A DNA stretch of 19,099 nt from ZC4RG29 sp036273935 (GTDB taxonomy: Bacteria > Bacteroidota > Bacteroidia > Cytophagales > Cyclobacteriaceae). Made by a program: the position numbers and the translations under genes. Positions 14,470-19,099 of the stretch are shown piece after piece. The stretch's first letter is position 1; the number at the start of each line of letters is the position of its first letter. The stretch is taken from positions 1 to 19,099 of the forward strand of contig DASUGQ010000471.1 of the NCBI GenBank assembly GCA_036273935.1, read 5' to 3'. The notes beneath the pieces were generated by a model. It was not told where the DNA came from, made no database searches, and saw only the letters and a list, made by a program, of their open reading frames with translations.

Positions 14470-16683
14470 ATGATCAACTTGAAGCAATGTTTCTTTGTAA
14501 TGATGATGATTGCAGGCGCGTCGCCGGTGCTTAAAGCGCAGTATGCGTTGAAGATCCAGGTGAAAGATGCTGTGACCGATGAAAACCTGCCGGGAGCGTC
14601 AGTGATTTTCAGGGAGGGAAATGGAACGTCAACTGGAGTGGATGGTATGGCGGAATTTGAAAACCTCGTTCGGGGTGAAAGTACATTTAAAGTAAGTTAT
14701 GTCGGGTACAAAGACACTACCCTTACTGTTACCATTCCGCAGGTTGAGTTTATCCTAGTGAAACTTCAACCGGTAGAGGAGGAATTGGAGGCCGTTGTTA
14801 TTTCCTCTACCCGGACGAATTCAAGAATTGAGGACCTGCCCTTGCGGGTGGAAGTGCTGGGCCTTGAGGAAATGGATGAGGAGAGTACACTGGTGCCGGG
14901 AAATGTGGCCAGTATTTTGGGGGACCTTGGCGTCATCACCATCCAACGAACAAATCCGGTTAACGGCAATGACGCTATACGTATGCAGGGATTGGATCCG
15001 CAATACATGCTGATAACGCGTGATGGACTTCCTCTATATGGAGGATTTTCGGGGAGCCTGGGAGTCCTTTCAATCCCGCCATTAGATTTAAAACAGGTGG
15101 AAATAATTAAAGGATCGGTTTCCACATTATATGGAGGAGGAGCAATAGCAGGAATGATCAATTTCATTTCGAAAGAACCAGGATCAAAACCGCAGCGTAC
15201 TGTCTTGCTGAATTTAACTACACTTAAGGAAAAGAACTTAAATACTTTCTTTTCCGGAAAGATTTCCCCCAAAGTAGGCTACACACTATTTGCCGGAGCT
15301 AATATCAAATCTGCGTTTGATGTCAATGATGATGGCTTTACCGAAGTTCCGGAAAATCAAAACTACACCATACACCCAAGGTTCTTCATCACAGGAAAGA
15401 AGTCGCACGTAAACGTTGGGATCACCGGTATATTTGATCATCGCAAAACGGGTGATGCTGAAGCTGTCAGGAATGACGCTTCTGCATCACACCCTTACCT
15501 TAGGAAGGAGAGGACCTCTCGACACGTTATTGATCTGCAATACGATCATGAATGGTCATCAAAGCATGCCATTACCTTTAAAACGGCGATCAGTTCTTTT
15601 TCGAGAGAGCTTGATGTTCCCGTGATCAATAATCCGGATTTTTCTTCGCGTGGAATTCAATATTCAACGTATTCAGAGGTCAATGACAGACTTGACCTCG
15701 GCCGGCATACACTTGTTACAGGGATAAACCTTATCAGCGAATCATTTAGAAACAAAAGTTTTTCCTCGGTACCAATTGAAAATTACAACTACATAACAGG
15801 CGGGTTGTTTGCCCAGGATGACTGGATCGTGTCTGATAAGTTTACTGTTGAAATGGGGTTACGCGTTGATTACCATAACTTCAAAGGCATTTTCGTACTT
15901 CCACGCGTAGCCTTGTATTATAAACCTTCTGACGATTTATCGATCCGTCTTGCCTCCGGTTCGGGTTATAAGGCACCGAATGTATTTTCGCTTTCTGATC
16001 CTAACCCTTACCTGGTGAACAATATTGACAAGGTAACTTCTGAAAAATCTTTTGGGATTAATGCTGATATAAATTATACCATTCTTGCAAATGAGGATTT
16101 TGAGATCAACATCAACCAGGCATTTTATTACGCTCATATCGACAACCCAGTTCGCATAATTTCCGATACAGTCAACCTGGTTCGCTATATGGAGAATGAG
16201 AATTTTAATTTAAACTCGCTTGGAACGGATACTTATGTGCAGGCAGTTTATAAACATTGGGAGTTGTATCTTGGCTACAACCACACAGAGGCTGTTCAGA
16301 AATATGCTGAGGTCAATAACCCTGTACCATTCAACCCAAAGGACAAGTTAGCGCTAACACTTGCTTATTCAAGAACACGATGGCGTTCTGGTGTGGAGGC
16401 TGCCTACACGATGAACCAGTTTATTTATGACGATCAGAATTATTACGAAAGTAAAACTTTGTATCCAAGTGTTTCCGTACCCAACTTTTGGTTTTTTGCC
16501 GCTATGGTTGAGTACAGGCTTGGGTTTGGAAGTGTTGTGTTGAATGTTGAGAATTTGTTTGACGCGCGACAATCAAAATTCGAAAACCTTGTTGAAGGTG
16601 ATGTTTTGGATCCGGTGTTTAAGCCTATATGGGCGCCGCTTGATGGCAGGGTCGTCAACCTGTCATTTAAGGTGAATCTATAG
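14470..16683 (+). CDS. TonB-dependent outer-membrane receptor, 737 aa
   Basis: Outer-membrane gated channel taking up a ligand with energy from TonB-ExbBD. A signal peptide (MINLKQCFFVMMMIAGASPVLKA) is followed by a carboxypeptidase-regulatory-like domain (about 24-105, LKIQVKDAVTDENLPGASVIF at its start), the plug (about 110-225, with AIRMQGLDPQYMLITRDGLP and VEIIKGSVSTLYGGGAIAGMI) and a beta-barrel to the end (…VVNLSFKVNL). Its length suits a siderophore-, cobalamin- or metal-type receptor rather than a ~1000-residue SusC, and no SusD-like partner is adjacent. The frame is open from a GTG at 14452, but the ATG at 14470 leads directly into the signal peptide and is preferred. The ligand is unknown: no substrate-specific neighbour or regulatory site was recognised. 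Confidence 0.95.
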   Translation: MINLKQCFFVMMMIAGASPVLKAQYALKIQVKDAVTDENLPGASVIFREGNGTSTGVDGMAEFENLVRGESTFKVSYVGYKDTTLTVTIPQVEFILVKLQPVEEELEAVVISSTRTNSRIEDLPLRVEVLGLEEMDEESTLVPGNVASILGDLGVITIQRTNPVNGNDAIRMQGLDPQYMLITRDGLPLYGGFSGSLGVLSIPPLDLKQVEIIKGSVSTLYGGGAIAGMINFISKEPGSKPQRTVLLNLTTLKEKNLNTFFSGKISPKVGYTLFAGANIKSAFDVNDDGFTEVPENQNYTIHPRFFITGKKSHVNVGITGIFDHRKTGDAEAVRNDASASHPYLRKERTSRHVIDLQYDHEWSSKHAITFKTAISSFSRELDVPVINNPDFSSRGIQYSTYSEVNDRLDLGRHTLVTGINLISESFRNKSFSSVPIENYNYITGGLFAQDDWIVSDKFTVEMGLRVDYHNFKGIFVLPRVALYYKPSDDLSIRLASGSGYKAPNVFSLSDPNPYLVNNIDKVTSEKSFGINADINYTILANEDFEININQAFYYAHIDNPVRIISDTVNLVRYMENENFNLNSLGTDTYVQAVYKHWELYLGYNHTEAVQKYAEVNNPVPFNPKDKLALTLAYSRTRWRSGVEAAYTMNQFIYDDQNYYESKTLYPSVSVPNFWFFAAMVEYRLGFGSVVLNVENLFDARQSKFENLVEGDVLDPVFKPIWAPLDGRVVNLSFKVNL

Positions 16684-16751
16684 ACACTATTATTTATAGA
16701 GTCGACAAGACATAATGCCGTTACCACACACCAAGCTCCTTCCCAAAACAT

Positions 16752-16787
16752 ATCCCGATAGTTGGCACCGATCGGGATTTCTATTTT
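16752..16787 (+). terminator. Probable weak intrinsic terminator after the TonB receptor gene
   Basis: A perfect 8-bp inverted repeat, ATCCCGAT (16752-16759) and ATCGGGAT (16771-16778), with an 11-base loop, is followed by TTCTATTTT. It lies about 70 bp after the receptor stop. The T tract is interrupted, so termination may be inefficient. Confidence 0.5.
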
Positions 16788-16965
16788 AGCAATGAGAACA
16801 CTGGTCATCACCGAATTGGGAGGAGCCCGTACTTTTCCGCGAGCGTCTTTTACAATTAAAGAATCAGGTGAGGAATCATTAGTATAACCTATTCATTGCC
16901 AAGACCGGAGATTTCTTCATGATGGAAAATCCATGGTTATATCAACCCTACTGTTAACGGGTTGC

Positions 16966-16997
16966 TGAAATTAAGTATTTTCATGTACTTAATTTCA
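16966..16997. promoter_or_regulatory. Perfect 12-bp inverted repeat just upstream of the hydrolase start
   Basis: TGAAATTAAGTA (16966-16977) and TACTTAATTTCA (16986-16997) are exact reverse complements separated by TTTTCATG. The repeat ends 11 bases before the ATG at 17009. It could be an operator for a dimeric regulator, or a hairpin in the 5' leader that limits ribosome access. It has no T run, so it is not a normal terminator. Confidence 0.55.
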
Positions 16998-17008
16998 ATT
17001 CAAATTTT

Positions 17009-17965
17009 ATGAATGCACTAAGACCGTCACTACTCGTGGCATTAATTCTGATCGTTGTTGATGCTGAATCCCAAAATGGTAAAATCATTGAGCAAAGTCT
17101 TTATCATTTACACGACTCCTTGTTAACGAGGATGGAAAAGATTATTCCTAACATCTATTTAATTAATAGGGATGTAAATTTTTATCACATCATTTATTTA
17201 TCAGACGGATTAAAAGTTAAGGGGTATTTGGCAGTGCCAAAGAAAGAAGGAAAGTATCCCTGCATAATTTACAATCGTGGAGGAAACCGCGAGTTCGGTA
17301 AAATTACGGAGGCAAGTTTTGTAAGGGGAATTGGAGAGTTGAGCAGCATGGGATACATTGTCGCGGGTAGTCAATACAGGGGAAATGATGGAGGGGAAGG
17401 AAACGAAGAGTTTGGAGGTAAAGATGTTAATGATGTGTTGAATTTAATTCCGCTGTTTTCCCAAATCAATGCTGCCGACACCTCACGAATGGGAATGTTC
17501 GGCTGGAGCCGGGGTGGTATGATGACATACATCGCTTTATCAAAAACAAAAAAAATGAAGGCCGCTGTGGTGGGCAGCGGTCTTGCCGATTTAATAAAGA
17601 CTTTAGAAACACGTCCTGAGTTCGATTCCCTGGTATTTGCACAACTTATACCCTCTTATACGAATAATAAAATAAATGCCCTGAAAGAACGTTCGGCGGT
17701 TTACTTTGCCGATAAAATAAATAAGACCACACCGATTTTAGTCTTACAGGGAACGGCCGATTGGCGTGTTCCCAGTGACCAGGTCCTGGATCTTGTCAAA
17801 AAATTTTACGATGTAAATCAGCCTGTACGTTTTATACTTTATGAAGGTGGGCAACATAGCCTTGCAGAATTCAGAAACGACTGCATTTCGCAAATCGAGA
17901 ATTGGTTCAATACTTATTTGCGCGATAGAAAGCCATGGCCAAACCTGGAACCGCACGGTGATTAA
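17009..17965 (+). CDS. Secreted alpha/beta hydrolase, prolyl-oligopeptidase (S9) family
   Basis: Serine hydrolase that would cleave peptides or esters outside the cytoplasm. The signal peptide is short (MNALRPSLLVALILIVVDAESQ). A compact extension (25-75) precedes the hydrolase fold: the segment YPCIIYNRGGNREFG (83-97) holds the oxyanion region, GSQYRGNDGGEG (120-131) is typical of S9 enzymes, and the nucleophile elbow is GWSRGG (165-170, Ser167). The other triad members fit Asp251 in QGTADWRVP and His283 in EGGQHSL. At 318 residues it lacks the beta-propeller of full S9 peptidases, so it is a catalytic-domain-only member (S9-like peptidase or dienelactone-hydrolase-like esterase). The ATG at 17009 begins the signal peptide. 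A perfect inverted repeat directly upstream suggests regulation. The substrate cannot be told. Confidence 0.9.
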   Translation: MNALRPSLLVALILIVVDAESQNGKIIEQSLYHLHDSLLTRMEKIIPNIYLINRDVNFYHIIYLSDGLKVKGYLAVPKKEGKYPCIIYNRGGNREFGKITEASFVRGIGELSSMGYIVAGSQYRGNDGGEGNEEFGGKDVNDVLNLIPLFSQINAADTSRMGMFGWSRGGMMTYIALSKTKKMKAAVVGSGLADLIKTLETRPEFDSLVFAQLIPSYTNNKINALKERSAVYFADKINKTTPILVLQGTADWRVPSDQVLDLVKKFYDVNQPVRFILYEGGQHSLAEFRNDCISQIENWFNTYLRDRKPWPNLEPHGD

Positions 17966-18069
17966 TTTCGGTATACCCTAAAATCTTTGCGAAAGAAAAT
18001 CGACTTTAATAACTCATTGGAATTTCAATCTTGTCAGACGCTGGAAATTGATGTTCAATGTAAATAGAG

Positions 18070-18498
18070 CTATTTGTCAAGATCAACAGGTTGCGTTTCC
18101 ACATCCCAATGTGCCAGCAAAATTTCAAATCTCCGTTGTTCATCTTTTTTGAGTTTGTCGAGATCAGGATATAACGTATTCCTGTACGGTTCAGTAAGAT
18201 TTGGATCAAAGGCGGTCGTTGCATTTTTAAACACCAGGGTAACGCGATAGTCCCACCGGGTTTCTTCCGGTCCATGTTGCCGGGGCTTTTCAAGCGTGAT
18301 GGAAAGGAGGTCACCCTTTTCCATTGCCTTTTTCAGTAACGGGTAGTGATTCTTCTTGTACAGATCAAGAAATTCGTCGGCATACCCCCATTTCACTTTA
18401 TAGTAATTTTCAATGGTGAATGTTTCATCAGCAGCATTTTGACTATAAGCGTCGGTCCCCGTGATGAGAAGGATAAGTATAATCCATATTGATTTCAT
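18070..18498 (-). CDS. Small secreted protein, about 142 aa, unknown function
   Basis: The frame is open to 18522, but the ATG at 18498 begins a clean signal peptide (MKSIWIILILLITGTDAYSQ) and is preferred. The mature part, about 122 residues, starts NAADETFTIENYYKVKWGYADEF and alternates strand and helix, with a pattern (YYKVKWG…FLDLYKKNHYPLL…RWDYRVTLVFKNATTAF) resembling single-domain ferredoxin-like (dimeric alpha/beta barrel) proteins. It has no lipobox cysteine, metal motif or catalytic residues that I can identify. It converges with the hydrolase gene and is divergent from the MFS gene, so it is probably monocistronic. The fold suggestion is inference. Confidence 0.8.
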   Translation of the reverse strand: MKSIWIILILLITGTDAYSQNAADETFTIENYYKVKWGYADEFLDLYKKNHYPLLKKAMEKGDLLSITLEKPRQHGPEETRWDYRVTLVFKNATTAFDPNLTEPYRNTLYPDLDKLKKDEQRRFEILLAHWDVETQPVDLDK

Positions 18499-18577
18499 AA
18501 TATTTCGTTGAGGTTGACTCATATTTACGATAATAATTTATACATTTTATTATTCTGCAAATAAAATCGGGGAGGAC

Positions 18578-19099
18578 TTGAAATACATTACGAGGACAAT
18601 TTGGATATTATCAATTGTTAGCCTGCTTACTGATACGGCAAGTGAAATGCTTTATCCTATTCTGCCGGTCTATTTGAAAACGATCGGTTTTTCTGTCGTG
18701 CTAATTGGAATACTTGAAGGTGTGGCCGAAGCTACGGCAGGACTGAGCAAGGGATATTTTGGTAAACGCTCCGACACTTCGGGCAGACGGGTGCCTTTCG
18801 TCCGGGTCGGCTATGCCCTTAGTGCGATATCAAAACCCATGATGGCTATTCTTACTTACCCGCTTTGGATATTCTTTGCGAGAACAATCGATCGGTTTGG
18901 AAAAGGTATCCGGACCGGGGCAAGAGACGCATTGCTTTCGGACGAGGCAACACCTGCGACAAAAGGTAAGGTGTTTGGCTTTCACCGTTCGATGGACACC
19001 CTGGGGGCTGTGCTGGGACCTTCTCTGGCATTGGTCTATTTATATTATTTTCCAGGAGAATACAAGATGCTTTTTTTCATCGCGTTCATTCCAGGATTG
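18578..19099 (+). CDS. Major facilitator superfamily transporter, C-terminus cut by window edge
   Basis: Translated by hand: 174 codons open to the window edge. TM1 reads TIWILSIVSLLTDTASEMLYP, then LPVYLKTIGFSVVLIGILEG (TM2). The cytoplasmic loop GYFGKRSDTSGRRVPF is MFS motif A (G-x3-D-x2-GRR), and RTIDRFGKGIRTGARDALL is typical of the branch near drug and sugar-phosphate permeases. There is no ATG before the conserved TM1; the first in-frame ATG (near 18647) would cut it. TTG at 18578 is the best start, preceded by GGGGAGG (18569-18575), a strong but very close Shine-Dalgarno sequence; an alternative is ATT at 18587. About half of a 12-helix protein is visible. The substrate is unknown. Confidence 0.88.
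   Translation, partial: MKYITRTIWILSIVSLLTDTASEMLYPILPVYLKTIGFSVVLIGILEGVAEATAGLSKGYFGKRSDTSGRRVPFVRVGYALSAISKPMMAILTYPLWIFFARTIDRFGKGIRTGARDALLSDEATPATKGKVFGFHRSMDTLGAVLGPSLALVYLYYFPGEYKMLFFIAFIPGL

Larger units (their letters stand above)
16684..17008. other. Intergenic region between receptor and hydrolase genes
   Basis: Contains the terminator-like hairpin at 16752-16787 and the long inverted repeat at 16966-16997, both listed separately. The rest holds no supported gene. A minus-strand open frame covering 16443-16811 is antisense to the receptor and reads as a shadow. Confidence 0.5.

Noticed and set aside
14766..15272. 168-residue minus-strand protein antisense to the TonB receptor
   Set aside because: It lies entirely within the plug and early barrel coding region and has the Ser/Pro-rich look of antisense shadows.
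16443..16811. 122-residue minus-strand protein across the receptor 3' end
   Set aside because: It is antisense to the receptor C-terminus and runs through the terminator-like hairpin.

Overview
The window looks like chromosomal DNA from a member of the Bacteroidota, probably Cytophagales-like. The evidence is a TonB-dependent receptor with an N-terminal carboxypeptidase-regulatory-like domain, an ~800-residue fused FtsX/MacB-type permease, a small acidic protein of a kind I recognise from many Bacteroidota, a Bacteroidota-type tyrosine recombinase, a TAnnTTTG-like promoter element and generally weak Shine-Dalgarno sequences. No rRNA, intact tRNA, CRISPR array or intact insertion sequence was found.

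Layout. (1) 1-1271 is the end of an integrative element. It holds a left-pointing tyrosine recombinase cut by the window edge, four short direct repeats that look like recombinase arm sites, and a detached 3' end of a tRNA gene (1251-1271) that looks like the attachment core. (2) 1272-2751 is mostly non-coding, with two small unrecognised genes 4 bases apart. (3) 2752-9124, minus strand, is a complete damage-inducible mutagenesis cassette, imuA-imuB-dnaE2, followed by a fourth co-directional gene of unknown function with faint uracil-DNA-glycosylase-like features. The imuA promoter carries two near-identical 15-bp dyads 22 bp apart, a good candidate for the operator controlling the cassette. 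(4) 9544-11112 holds two small conserved-looking proteins and an exported iron/manganese-type superoxide dismutase with unusual active-site positions. (5) 11317-16683 holds an FtsX/MacB-type permease, a 5'(3')-deoxyribonucleotidase and a TonB-dependent receptor, all on the plus strand but apparently separate units. (6) 17009-19099 holds a secreted serine hydrolase with a perfect 12-bp inverted repeat just before its start, a small secreted protein on the minus strand, and the start of an MFS transporter cut by the right edge.

How the genes work together: the clear functional unit is translesion synthesis. In characterised cassettes ImuA and ImuB are accessory proteins (ImuB is a Y-family polymerase relative without catalytic residues) that bring the error-prone polymerase DnaE2 to damaged DNA. 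The tight spacing here (1 nt and 9 nt) supports one transcript. The rest of the window is a set of mostly independent envelope, oxidative-stress and nucleotide-metabolism genes. The most interesting leads are the paired operator-like dyads, the fourth cassette gene, the recombinase arm repeats with the tRNA-derived core, and the altered superoxide dismutase.
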